A DNA stretch of 64,000 nt from positions 1 through 64,000 of the forward strand of contig JAYUSQ010000059.1 of NCBI GenBank assembly GCA_043755595.1, read 5' to 3'. The notes below the pieces were generated by a model. It saw only the letters and a program-made list of their open reading frames with translations, ran no database searches and was not told the DNA's origin. The position numbers and the translations under genes are program-made. Source of the stretch: VFZP01 sp043755595 (GTDB lineage: Bacteria > Acidobacteriota > Terriglobia > Bryobacterales > Bryobacteraceae). Below are positions 34,690 to 43,266 of the stretch, piece by piece (position 1 is the first letter of the stretch; each line of letters starts with the position of its first letter).

Positions 34690-35799
34690 ATGCAGCGCAG
34701 GACATTCGTCCAAGCATCCAGCGTGGCGGCGGGGGCCGTCGCCTTTGCCGCCGAAGACGCGATCCCGGAATACGAAACCGTCACGGCGTTCAAGCCTGCG
34801 GCTCAGCCTGGGATGCCCGGACTTTATCCCGGACAAGTCGTCTCCGTGCATGCGGGCAAGGTGATCGACACGGAAACCGAATTGGTGGATGCACCCACAG
34901 TGAAGCGGATGATCTCGCGCGGTATGCAGGCGCTCACCGGAGTCAAGTCCGACGCCGAAGCCTGGCGAAAGTTTTTCGTGCCGGCGGACGTCGTGGGAAT
35001 CAAGGTGAATTGCTCCGGCGCGCCGGGCGCGATGTCGACGCCCGATGTCGTCGCCGAAATCGCGCGCAACCTAATCGCAGTAGGAGTGAAGGCCGAGCAA
35101 ATCTACGTCTGGGAGCGGAGCCAGTTGCAACGAGGCGGTTACGAAAAATATCTGCCGCAGGGCGTGCAACTCCACTTGGCGGGCCGCGCGCTCGATCCCA
35201 AGACTTACGTCGAATGCAACTTCTTCGGCGAAGAAGACACGCGGTCCAACATGGTTGCGCTCATCACCCAGAAGCTCACCAAGATCGTCAACGTGCCGAA
35301 CATGAAAGACCACGGCGCGTCGGGCGTGACCGGTTGTCTGAAAAACATCGCGTACGGCAGCTTTGGCAACGTCGCCCGCTCGCACCGGAACGTGAAGACT
35401 CACACCCTGAGTTTCATTGGCGCGCTGGCGGCCGTCGAGCCGATTCGTTCGCGCACCGTGCTGAACATCATGGACGGCATCCGGGGCGTATGGCACGGCG
35501 GCCCGTTTTCGCCCAGCAAGAAATTCCGCTTTTATCCCAAGGAACTGATGTTCGGCACCGACCCGGTGGCGATGGACCGGCTGCTGATCGACATCATCGA
35601 CGGCAAGCGGAAGGCGGAAGGCGCCGTCAGCGTGTGGCATCACGACATGAAACATGTCAAGGGCGGATCGTCCTATTCCGACGATCCGAATATCGACCGG
35701 TTCCTGCGCGAACCCGGACACATCGAATACGCCGCCAGGAAGTATGGGCTTGGCGTTTACGACATCAAGAAAATTAAACTGCAGAGGATCGAAGTCTGA
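34690..35799 (+). CDS. DUF362 domain protein, Tat-type signal
   Basis: A 369-residue protein starting QRRTFVQASSVAAGAVAFAA, a twin-arginine-like signal. The DUF362 core has VGIKVNCSGAPGAMSTPDVV, KIVNVPNMKDHGASGVTGCLKNIAYG and the closing GTDPVAMDRLLIDIID. DUF362 proteins resemble iron-sulfur-associated proteins, but the CxxCxxC ferredoxin motifs are missing here. ATG 34690 has GGAGGGC upstream and fits the signal. The last base of its stop is the first of the next gene's ATG, so the two are coupled. Confidence 0.85.
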   Translation: MQRRTFVQASSVAAGAVAFAAEDAIPEYETVTAFKPAAQPGMPGLYPGQVVSVHAGKVIDTETELVDAPTVKRMISRGMQALTGVKSDAEAWRKFFVPADVVGIKVNCSGAPGAMSTPDVVAEIARNLIAVGVKAEQIYVWERSQLQRGGYEKYLPQGVQLHLAGRALDPKTYVECNFFGEEDTRSNMVALITQKLTKIVNVPNMKDHGASGVTGCLKNIAYGSFGNVARSHRNVKTHTLSFIGALAAVEPIRSRTVLNIMDGIRGVWHGGPFSPSKKFRFYPKELMFGTDPVAMDRLLIDIIDGKRKAEGAVSVWHHDMKHVKGGSSYSDDPNIDRFLREPGHIEYAARKYGLGVYDIKKIKLQRIEV

Positions 35800-36671
35800 T
35801 GCTGCTCCTGTTGCTCGCGGCCATTCCTTGCGTCGCTGGAATGCCCGCGTTCGAGAGTCCGGATCCGTGCGCGAACCTGCCCAGTTTGGACCCTTCGCTG
35901 CAAAGAATTCCGGCGCCGGGTGTGACGATCGGTGTCCGGGGCGCAGGCACCGCATCAGCAACACGCGCGCCGTGGGTCGATTCGAACGGCTGGCGATTCC
36001 TAAGTGCGCGGCCCGGCGTCAAGTATCTTTACGACCAAATTCCTAAAGGAAAGGGAGTATTGGCGGCGGCCGAAGCTTTCGCTTTCGACGTGGAGGCGCG
36101 GCTTGGGATTGCCTTCGAGGATCTCAAGCCCGTCACCTCCCTGCTCGCTTTCCTCCGAGCCCTTCCCGATGCGGCGGCGCTTAAACCAGCCGCCAACATC
36201 GCCGTCCTCGACAACGGCTCCAAACATATTCCCGAAGTGCTCAATCTCATGGTGCGCTGGAATCTGCTGGCGCGCCTCGTCAGTGCTCCCGATCCCACGG
36301 CTGATCTCAATGTGCGAATCGGGTCGCCAGAGTTTCCAGAAGCGGAAGCCGCGAATCCCGTAGCAGTCGCCGGCAAAGCGCGGAAGATGCTGACCGATCC
36401 GAAGCGGCTATTGCGAATCTACGGTGCTGAAGTGGTGATTGGCCGCGTGTATCTCGGCGGCGCGCGCGCACGCGTTCACCTGTTGAACTACGGTAGCAGC
36501 AGCATTGCCGGCATACGTGTCAGGATCCGTGGTTCGTATCCCAACGTAGCGCTCAGCGCCTTCGGCTTTCCCGGCGCCGCAGCTGAAGACGTTGTGGTGA
36601 CGGCAGACGCAACTGAGTTTACGGTTCCTGAAATGGGCCCCTACGCCGTGGTGGAACTAGACGGGAACTGA
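35799..36671 (+). CDS. Secreted protein of unknown function
   Basis: A 290-residue protein with a short signal peptide (MLLLLLAAIPCVAG). APWVDSNGWRFLSARPGVKYLYDQ, AEAFAFDVEARLGI and a C-terminal domain of beta strands (YGAEVVIGRVYLGGARARVH, LLNYGSSSIAGIRVRIRGSY) suggest a glycoside-hydrolase-related secreted protein with a terminal beta sandwich, but I cannot name the family. It is translationally coupled to the DUF362 gene (shared A of TGATG), and so part of the same operon as the amidohydrolase. Its 3' end overlaps the convergent receiver-like gene by 15 bases. Confidence 0.7.
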   Translation: MLLLLLAAIPCVAGMPAFESPDPCANLPSLDPSLQRIPAPGVTIGVRGAGTASATRAPWVDSNGWRFLSARPGVKYLYDQIPKGKGVLAAAEAFAFDVEARLGIAFEDLKPVTSLLAFLRALPDAAALKPAANIAVLDNGSKHIPEVLNLMVRWNLLARLVSAPDPTADLNVRIGSPEFPEAEAANPVAVAGKARKMLTDPKRLLRIYGAEVVIGRVYLGGARARVHLLNYGSSSIAGIRVRIRGSYPNVALSAFGFPGAAAEDVVVTADATEFTVPEMGPYAVVELDGN

Positions 36672-37070
36672 TTGGGTCTGCGCCTCCCGCCACCGCCGCC
36701 ACGCTTGCGTCACCACGCGAAATAGTTCGTGCGGGTCAGGCGGAAAGCGCAACACCTCAAACCCGCCTCCACTCAGCACGTCTTTCCAGAGTTCGTCGCC
36801 CGCTTGACGGTCCACGACAACCACGCTCGCGCCAGATCCAGACTTGGTCAACCGGGCGAGTAGGTCGCGCCAACCCAGGCTGCCTGCTTTGCACCCATAC
36901 AGCGCAACGGCAAGCTGTCCCCGCAATTGCGCGTCCTCCAGCAGACGGCCCACTTCTTCCAGGCTCCCGGCGCGGTGCAACTGCCAATTCGAGTGGTCCA
37001 TCACGCGCCGAAGCCCCGCGTAGACTTCGTCGTCGTCGATCATCGCCAAGGCGTGCATTCCGTGTTGCAT
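36657..37070 (-). CDS. Degenerate receiver-domain protein
   Basis: A 137-residue protein shaped like a response-regulator receiver: MIDDDEVYAGLRRVMDH at the start, GASVVVVDRQAGDELWKDVL and FEVLRFPPDPHELFRVV at the end. The phospho-acceptor position, expected at the end of the third strand, reads VALYGCKAG, so Asp is replaced. The acidic pair IDDD remains. It probably cannot be phosphorylated and may act by binding. No kinase lies nearby. It diverges from the universal stress gene with an inverted repeat between. Confidence 0.65.
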   Translation of the reverse strand: MQHGMHALAMIDDDEVYAGLRRVMDHSNWQLHRAGSLEEVGRLLEDAQLRGQLAVALYGCKAGSLGWRDLLARLTKSGSGASVVVVDRQAGDELWKDVLSGGGFEVLRFPPDPHELFRVVTQAWRRWREAQTQSVPV

Positions 37071-37106
37071 CGACCAGGGTAGTGCAAGCGAGGGACCATC
37101 GGTCGG

Positions 37107-37130
37107 CCAGTTAAATGCTTACTGAACTGG
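37107..37130. promoter_or_regulatory. Inverted repeat between divergent genes
   Basis: CCAGTT (37107-37112) and AACTGG (37125-37130), perfect 6+6 arms with a 12-base spacer, in the 67-base gap between the receiver-like gene and the universal stress gene. It sits just before the Shine-Dalgarno of the latter and could be an operator for the downstream cytochrome cluster. Confidence 0.35.
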
Positions 37131-37137
37131 GAAAAAC

Positions 37138-37965
37138 ATGGAGCGTATCGAGAATATTCTCTTCCCCGTCGATTTTACGGACCATTGCCGGGAAGTCGCC
37201 CGAAGTGTGGCAGCCATGGCTGCGCGATTTCACGCAGAGGTTACGTTACTGCACGCACTCGACATGCCTTCGGGCGCTTACGCGGATTGGCAGGCCTACC
37301 TCAATCTGGTTGATGTTCCCTCTATACACCGGCATGAAGTGGCAAAACTGGATCGCTACTTGGTCGACGAGCTAAAAGAGGTGAAGACCCATCGCGCCGT
37401 GGCGGAAGGTGGGGCGGCGCACTCGATTGTCGAGTATGCGCGTGAACGCGGGATGGATTTGATCGCCATGCCGACGCGCGGGCTCAGCCCTTTTCGTTCC
37501 CTGCTGCTCGGCTCGGTCACCCAACGCGTGCTGCATGACGCGGTGTGCCCTGTCTGGACCGAAGCCCACATCTCCACCGGAACGCCGCCCCGAGCGGACT
37601 ATCAATCCGTCTTGTGTGCTCTGGATCTGGCGCCGGCCTCGGCGGGCGTCCTTCGCTGGGCTGCCCGCATGGCCAAGGAATACGGGGCTCGCCTGCAGAT
37701 CATTCACGGAACCGAGGAGGATTGGCCTGAGGTCCGCCGATTCCAAGAGGAGAGTTTTCAACGCGTGGCGCGCGAAGCCGAAGTCAATGCGCCCTTCGAG
37801 ATCGTCGGAGGCCCGGCGCTCCGTGCCGTCATCGAAGGAATCCGGCGTCATCATGCTGACCTGCTCGTGATCGGCCGCGGTCACTCTCAAGGCACATTTG
37901 GGCGTTTGCGCACCAACGCCCATGCCTTGATCCGGCAGTCCCCCTGTCCGGTGCTGAGTGTTTGA
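37138..37965 (+). CDS. Tandem universal stress protein
   Basis: A 275-residue protein with two Usp domains. The first (1-140) has NILFPVDFTDHCREVARSVA and the nucleotide-binding GLSPFRSLLLGSVTQRVLHD. The second (150-275) has VLCALDLAPASAGVLRWAAR and a closing LVIGRGHSQGTFGRLRTNAH, HALIRQSPCPVLSV. The G-x2-G-x9-G-S/T pattern is clear in the first domain only. It lies 27 bases before the decaheme cytochrome gene on the same strand and probably opens that operon. Usp proteins often accompany redox or anoxia regulons. Confidence 0.9.
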   Translation: MERIENILFPVDFTDHCREVARSVAAMAARFHAEVTLLHALDMPSGAYADWQAYLNLVDVPSIHRHEVAKLDRYLVDELKEVKTHRAVAEGGAAHSIVEYARERGMDLIAMPTRGLSPFRSLLLGSVTQRVLHDAVCPVWTEAHISTGTPPRADYQSVLCALDLAPASAGVLRWAARMAKEYGARLQIIHGTEEDWPEVRRFQEESFQRVAREAEVNAPFEIVGGPALRAVIEGIRRHHADLLVIGRGHSQGTFGRLRTNAHALIRQSPCPVLSV

Positions 37966-37992
37966 TCGTTTGGCGATCGGAGTGCAACAGGA

Positions 37993-40026
37993 ATGCGAAT
38001 GAGAGTTGGAGTGATCGGTATTGCATTGGTGGCAGTGGGTGCGGCGGTCCTCACTGGGTATGGCGTGCCCAAGTGGAGTGCGGCAGATCGCGCATTCTAC
38101 TTGAGTGACCGTGAGGCCAACTTCATTCGTCCGGGCTTGGTGCTCAAAATCCTGGACGCTCAGATCGAAACCAGCGGTGTCATCCGCGCGCGTGTTCGCA
38201 TCGCCGATCCACAAAATCAGCCGCTTGACCGTGAAGGCATCGTTACGCCCGGCCCTATAGCCATCAGCTTTGTCGTAGGTGTGATTCCGGCGGGCCAAAC
38301 GCAGTACACCTCCTACATCACGCGCGTCCAGACCAGTCCGATCACCAACAAATCGGCCACTCAAGCCGCAGCGGACGCGGGCGGAACATTTGAAAAACTA
38401 GCCGACGGCGAATATCGCTACACGTTCCGCGCGACGGCTCCACAGGGGTACGACCGGTCTGCCACCCATACGATCGGCGCCTATTCCACCCGCAACCTGA
38501 CCGAGTTTGAGCTCGGCAGCCAGTACTCGGATGAAGTATTCAACTTCGTGCCGGCGGGCGGCGCCGTGGTGAATGTTCGCAACATTACGAAGACCACCAC
38601 CTGCAATAAATGCCATGACCCGTTGAGCGCGCATGGCGGCGCTCGCAGAAAAGTGGAGCTCTGCGTGGTATGCCACACCCCGCAGACTACCGATCCTGAC
38701 ACGGGCAATACCGTCGACATGCCCGTCATGGTCCACAAGATCCACATGGGCAAGGAACTGCCGAGCGTTGTCGCCGGCGGGAAGTATCAAATCATCGGTT
38801 TCAATCAAACCCCTTTCGATTTTTCGGGCGTCGGCTTCCCCGCCGGTGTCCGGAACTGCCAGGCATGTCATGAATCCGGGTCTGTTACCGCCGACATCCC
38901 TAACGGACCCGGGGCCTGGCTCAAACCTAACCGAGCTGCTTGCGGCGCCTGCCATGAGAACGCCAACTTCGCCACCGGTGCGGGTCACGCGAATCTGCCG
39001 CAGGTGTCCGACAATCAATGCTCGACTTGCCACATCCCCAAGGGTGAGGTGGATTTCGACGTGTCGATCCTCGGCGCACACATGAACCCGGTCGATTCGG
39101 CCAGTCTGCCAGGGACGAAGCTTGAACTGGTGCGGGTCGAAGACGGCGCGGCTGGCAAACGCCCCACGGTGATCTTCAACGTCAAAGACAAAGACGGCAA
39201 GACGATCCCTCTCACCGAGATGACGCGTCTGGCGCTGGTGCTCGCCGGGCCGACGACCGACTATCAAACCTATGTGTCCGAGGACGCGCGTCAAGCTCAG
39301 ACGGGTTCCGACGGCAATTCTGTTTGGACCTTCCAGCAACCCATTCCTGCTGGAACCAAGGGTTCGTTTACCGTCGGGATTGAGGGCTATCGCAACGTGA
39401 CGCTATTGCCCGGCACCACGAAGGCGACTGTCGCGCGAGACGCGGGGGACAACCGCGTGATCCATTTCTCTGTGGATGGATCGCCGGTTGTCCCGCGCCG
39501 GACCGTAGTCGCGCTCGCCAAATGCAATAACTGCCACAGCGATCTTTCGCTCCACGGCGGCAACCGCAACAACATCGAGCAGTGCGTGCTTTGCCACAAT
39601 CCCGCCAACACCGATGTGGCCCGGCGCCCGGCGGCGGCTGGCGCGGCGCAAGGCATCCAATTCGGCTTGATGATTCACCGCATTCACTCGGGTGAGGAAT
39701 TGACGCGCGAGTTCGCGGTATACGGCAACGGGAACGTGCGGCACGACTATGACGAAGTGCTGTTCCCCGGCGATCGGCGCAATTGCTCAACTTGTCACGT
39801 CAATGGGTCTGAGAATCTTCCGCTCCGTGAGACCAACGCGAACGTAATCGATCCTCGGGCTTTCGTCAGTCCGATGGGTCCAACCATGGCGGCCTGCACC
39901 GGCTGCCATGACACGCGCGCCGCCGCCGCACATGCCGTGGCCAACACCAACGCCGTAGGCGAAAGCTGTGCCGTCTGCCATGGTCCGAACGCGGACTTTG
40001 CGGTGAGCCGGGCGCATGCACGCTAG
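37993..40026 (+). CDS. OmcA/MtrC-family decaheme cytochrome c
   Basis: A 677-residue exported protein with ten CxxCH sites (CNKCH, CVVCH, CQACH, CGACH, CSTCH, CNNCH, CVLCH, CSTCH, CTGCH, CAVCH). Hemes form two pentaheme groups with beta domains between, as in MtrC/OmcA. The N-terminus has a membrane helix and then FYLSDREANFIRPGLVLKIL, typical of the acidobacterial members. No lipobox cysteine is present, unlike Shewanella MtrC, so anchoring must differ. In this family the protein takes electrons at the outer surface and passes them to minerals or other acceptors. It opens the group with the DmsE-like cytochrome and porin; the next gene overlaps it by 11 bases. Confidence 0.93.
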   Translation: MRMRVGVIGIALVAVGAAVLTGYGVPKWSAADRAFYLSDREANFIRPGLVLKILDAQIETSGVIRARVRIADPQNQPLDREGIVTPGPIAISFVVGVIPAGQTQYTSYITRVQTSPITNKSATQAAADAGGTFEKLADGEYRYTFRATAPQGYDRSATHTIGAYSTRNLTEFELGSQYSDEVFNFVPAGGAVVNVRNITKTTTCNKCHDPLSAHGGARRKVELCVVCHTPQTTDPDTGNTVDMPVMVHKIHMGKELPSVVAGGKYQIIGFNQTPFDFSGVGFPAGVRNCQACHESGSVTADIPNGPGAWLKPNRAACGACHENANFATGAGHANLPQVSDNQCSTCHIPKGEVDFDVSILGAHMNPVDSASLPGTKLELVRVEDGAAGKRPTVIFNVKDKDGKTIPLTEMTRLALVLAGPTTDYQTYVSEDARQAQTGSDGNSVWTFQQPIPAGTKGSFTVGIEGYRNVTLLPGTTKATVARDAGDNRVIHFSVDGSPVVPRRTVVALAKCNNCHSDLSLHGGNRNNIEQCVLCHNPANTDVARRPAAAGAAQGIQFGLMIHRIHSGEELTREFAVYGNGNVRHDYDEVLFPGDRRNCSTCHVNGSENLPLRETNANVIDPRAFVSPMGPTMAACTGCHDTRAAAAHAVANTNAVGESCAVCHGPNADFAVSRAHAR

Positions 40027-40861
40027 CGCGCCATGGCTCATCCTGGCGCTAACCGCTGCCGTGGCCTTGGCGGCCGACGCACCCAAGGCTGACGTCGAAA
40101 TCTGCCAGGCTTGCCACGAAGAAGTACTAAAGGCGTTTCCGGGGAAACGCCACGCGCAGCAGAATTGCGCCTCGTGTCACGCGGGCTTTGAAAAACATCA
40201 GGAGTCCGCCGAAGCGAAGGATGTCACCAATCCGCAAGAACTGAAGCCCAAAGCTTCTGAGGACATCTGCTTGTCGTGCCACCGGAATGACCGTACGCAT
40301 CAGGGTCGCATTCAAAGCGGGCATGCCCGCAGCCAGACTTCCTGCCTCGCCTGCCATTCGGTGCATCATGACGATCGCCCGAAGCGCGCCGCCGCCGACG
40401 TCAACCGCCAGTGCAGCGCCTGCCACACCGGCGCCTGGGCGGAGTTCCAAAAACCTCATCGTCATCCGGTCACGCAAGGCGGAGCGATGTCCTGCGTCAG
40501 TTGTCACAACCCGCATGGGCAGCCGCTCTCGCGCGTGGCCAAAGTGCAATTCAATGAGACGGGCTGCCTGAGTTGCCATTCAGACAAACGCGGGCCGTTC
40601 GCCTTTGAACACGCGCCCGTCCGGCTGGAAGGGTGCACAGCCTGTCATGAGCCACACGGCTCCACCAATCCCCGCATGTTGACGCGCCCTGAAGTCCGGC
40701 AGTTGTGCCTGGAGTGCCACTCCGGCATCGGCTCCGCGCGCGCAACATTGGGCGGCGCGCCCCCTGCTTTTCATGACCTGCGCAGCGCGCGGTACCGGAA
40801 TTGCAGTGTGTGTCATACCAAGGTTCACGGCTCCCACGTGAGCAAGGCGCTGCTGCGATGA
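40016..40861 (+). CDS. DmsE/MtrA-family decaheme cytochrome c
   Basis: A 281-residue protein with a signal peptide (1-19) and ten CxxCH sites (CQACH, CASCH, CLSCH, CLACH, CSACH, CVSCH, CLSCH, CTACH, CLECH, CSVCH). Length, heme count and EICQACHEE, SCVSCHNPHGQP motifs match the DmsE/MtrA group, whose members sit inside an outer-membrane porin. The next gene encodes such a porin, starting inside this stop codon. Together with the preceding MtrC-type protein they make a trans-outer-membrane electron conduit. Confidence 0.93.
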   Translation: MHASAPWLILALTAAVALAADAPKADVEICQACHEEVLKAFPGKRHAQQNCASCHAGFEKHQESAEAKDVTNPQELKPKASEDICLSCHRNDRTHQGRIQSGHARSQTSCLACHSVHHDDRPKRAAADVNRQCSACHTGAWAEFQKPHRHPVTQGGAMSCVSCHNPHGQPLSRVAKVQFNETGCLSCHSDKRGPFAFEHAPVRLEGCTACHEPHGSTNPRMLTRPEVRQLCLECHSGIGSARATLGGAPPAFHDLRSARYRNCSVCHTKVHGSHVSKALLR

Positions 40862-42675
40862 GACTATTGCCCGTCTTCCTCGCAGCAGCCCGCCTTGACC
40901 TCGTGGCCCAACAAGAAGAGCGCCCGCAAGGCAGCGTCGAGTTTGGCTATCGTGGCGTGAGTGGCCCGGCTGGTTCGTTTGACGCCTACCGCTCGATCGT
41001 CAATCTCGGCGAAGGGCCCAAGCTGTTTCACGTCGATTTCTTCGCCCCGCGCCCGGAAGGCAAGCTGTTTGACCGGCTCTCGCTACGCGCCGATTCCTGG
41101 GGCGGCGAACCCTACAACTCGGTCAACTTCGACATGAGCCGCGCCAACTGGTATCGGCTCACGGCTTCCTACAAGAACCTCGCGCAGTTCAACCGGCTCC
41201 CCTCCTTCGCCTTGGGTGAGCAAGCTCTCGACGTCAAACGGCGCACCGGCGACTTGGAATTCGAGTTCAAACCCAGAGCGGCCATCAGTCCATTCATCGC
41301 CTGGTCGGCCGGCTCGGGGCTGGGTTCGGGTCTCGCCAATTTCGTGCTCCCGGGCAATGAGTATCCGGTGGCTGGACGGCTGGAGGATCGCACTGACTTG
41401 ATCCGCGCCGGCGTCCGCCTGACGGCCCGCCGTGCCCACGCCACCATTGAACAAGGCGGCTTGCGCTTCCGGCAGGACGACTCTTGGACCGAAACCCGGC
41501 GCAACCCCGGCAACATCACCGCGCCCTACCTTGGTGGACCGCCGCTTCAACTGGACTCGCTCGATCTCCGCTACCGTATTCGAGGCACGGGTTACTACAG
41601 CAAAGCAGTAGGCGGCGCCAATCCCACACGCTGGCTCGACATAACCGGCAGCTATCTGTACAGCCGGCCCTCGAACGATGTCAACTACACCGAACAAGCT
41701 GCGGGGCGGCTCGTTGGCACGCAGAACGGCGCTTTTGTTTCAAACAGCCGATTGCCACATACCAGTGGCTGGCTCTCGGCAGAACTCCGCCCGCATGAGC
41801 GCGTGCGGATTGTCGAGTCGTGGCTGACCGATCGTCTCAACAACTCCTTCGATCCGCTGCGCTGGAACTGGAGCCGCCAACAACTCGAAGGCTTCTTCGA
41901 CGTCGCGCGTGGCCTCACGGTTCGCGGCGGCCATCGTTATGAATGGGCCGACGCCTCGGCGCGCCTGCCCAAGCTGGGTGGCCCGCCAGACTCGCAACTA
42001 CGGCGGAACGTCGGCCTCGCGGGCGTGCGTTATCAGGCGGGGCGCGGCTTCGTGGCCAATGCCGACGCAGAAATCGGCCGGTCGAGCGAAGCGTTCTTCC
42101 GCACCAGCGCGCGCGACTACTTGCGGCTGCGCGGGCAGGCGCGACTCCAACCTGTCAAGACTCTGTCGCTGGCCGGGCACTGGTCCGTTTTCGACAATTC
42201 AAACCCCTCTCCACTTGGGCGTTACGACTGGCTAAGCCGTTCGACCGGTGCGACTCTGTCATGGCTGCCCAAGGGCGAGCGCGTCAGCGTTTGGGGTGGC
42301 TATACGCGCGCCACCACGTCCAGCGGCATTCCCTACCTCATTCCGCAGTCGTTCACACAGGCGCGCAGCATCTACCTTGAGCGTAGCCACACCGTGACCG
42401 CGATGACCGAGTTTGGTCACAAACGGCTTCGTCTCGGCGCCGGCGGCTCGGCCTTCATCGCCAGCGGCACCCGGCCCACACGGTTTTACGAACCAACCGG
42501 CCGCATCGTCGCGCCTCTGACACCCCGGCTGTCGGCGAAAGCCGAGTGGCGTTACCACGGCTATGCTGAACCTGGTTTCTTTTTCGATGCCGGTCCCCAG
42601 CGCCCCGGGCAAACCGGACTTGAGGGATTTCGCGCACACCTGTGGACTTTCGCGCTGATTGCCTCGCTGAAATAG
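40858..42675 (+). CDS. MtrB/PioB-family outer-membrane beta-barrel
   Basis: A 605-residue protein starting at ATG 40858, overlapping the decaheme stop (ATGA). After a short signal, residues 25-605 are a run of alternating amphipathic strands with turns (GSVEFGYRGVSGPAGSFDAY, LKFHVDFFAPR type), ending in a terminal strand LWTFALIASLK with an aromatic residue near the end, suited to barrel insertion. Position between the cytochrome genes and the strand pattern match MtrB/PioB porins that hold the MtrA-type cytochrome. The CxxC of Shewanella MtrB is not present. Assignment rests on context plus fold pattern. Confidence 0.85.
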   Translation: MRLLPVFLAAARLDLVAQQEERPQGSVEFGYRGVSGPAGSFDAYRSIVNLGEGPKLFHVDFFAPRPEGKLFDRLSLRADSWGGEPYNSVNFDMSRANWYRLTASYKNLAQFNRLPSFALGEQALDVKRRTGDLEFEFKPRAAISPFIAWSAGSGLGSGLANFVLPGNEYPVAGRLEDRTDLIRAGVRLTARRAHATIEQGGLRFRQDDSWTETRRNPGNITAPYLGGPPLQLDSLDLRYRIRGTGYYSKAVGGANPTRWLDITGSYLYSRPSNDVNYTEQAAGRLVGTQNGAFVSNSRLPHTSGWLSAELRPHERVRIVESWLTDRLNNSFDPLRWNWSRQQLEGFFDVARGLTVRGGHRYEWADASARLPKLGGPPDSQLRRNVGLAGVRYQAGRGFVANADAEIGRSSEAFFRTSARDYLRLRGQARLQPVKTLSLAGHWSVFDNSNPSPLGRYDWLSRSTGATLSWLPKGERVSVWGGYTRATTSSGIPYLIPQSFTQARSIYLERSHTVTAMTEFGHKRLRLGAGGSAFIASGTRPTRFYEPTGRIVAPLTPRLSAKAEWRYHGYAEPGFFFDAGPQRPGQTGLEGFRAHLWTFALIASLK

Positions 42676-42778
42676 CCAATTCAGAGGCACGCGCGTAAGC
42701 AAGCGTTACTTTAAGTGAATTCTCAAACCGCTTTAGGCGTGGCAACTCGCTTGCACTATACATGGATGGGAGGGTCGA

Positions 42779-42991
42779 TTGAACAAAAGACTCAGATTTG
42801 CGATCTCGGCGGCAGTGGCTTGCACGGGGATCATGTTGACCATGGCTCCGGCGTCCGCCAAGCCGGAATACAGCAAGAAGGAAAAGACCGGTTGCGTGAC
42901 TTGTCACGTTTCGATCAAGTCGAAAGAGCTGAACGCGACCGGCAAATGCTACGGCGAAAAGAAATCGCTCACCGAATGTAAAAAGGAGTAG
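42779..42991 (+). CDS. Small monoheme cytochrome c
   Basis: A 70-residue protein with a signal peptide ending near residue 27 (PASA-KPEYS) and one heme motif, GCVTCHVSIKSK. The mature part is only about 43 residues, much shorter than class I cytochromes, and has two further cysteines (KCYGEK, ECKKE) that could form a disulfide. It starts at TTG 42779 behind GGGAGG. It is encoded between the porin and a NapC-type multiheme protein and may shuttle electrons across the periplasm. Confidence 0.8.
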   Translation: MNKRLRFAISAAVACTGIMLTMAPASAKPEYSKKEKTGCVTCHVSIKSKELNATGKCYGEKKSLTECKKE

Positions 42992-42996
42992 TTGTC

Positions 42997-43266
42997 ATGA
43001 CACCGTTCATCGTTGTTTGGGCGGCGATGGCCGTCGCAATTCTGGCGCTGGCCGCTTGGCGGCAGGTGATAGACCTTCACGAGGATGATTCGCTCCATCT
43101 GAGCGAGGGACAGACTGGCCTGGTCAAGGACCAGTTTGCGCTCATTGGCAAAATCAAATCGATTGACCGGGTCGGCAAAACCCTCACGATAGTGGCGGCT
43201 GCCTACGGTCTTGCGTTGATAGGTTGGGTTGTCTATCAGCAGTGGATCGGACCGATGAGTCGGTGA
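42997..43266 (+). CDS. Small two-helix membrane protein
   Basis: An 89-residue protein with membrane helices at about 3-20 and 63-83, joined by a charged segment (QVIDLHEDDSLHLSEGQTGL). I do not recognise the family. It lies between the small cytochrome and the NapC-like gene, overlapping the latter by four bases (GTGA), so it is probably a subunit or assembly partner of the membrane electron-transfer complex. Confidence 0.75.
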   Translation: MTPFIVVWAAMAVAILALAAWRQVIDLHEDDSLHLSEGQTGLVKDQFALIGKIKSIDRVGKTLTIVAAAYGLALIGWVVYQQWIGPMSR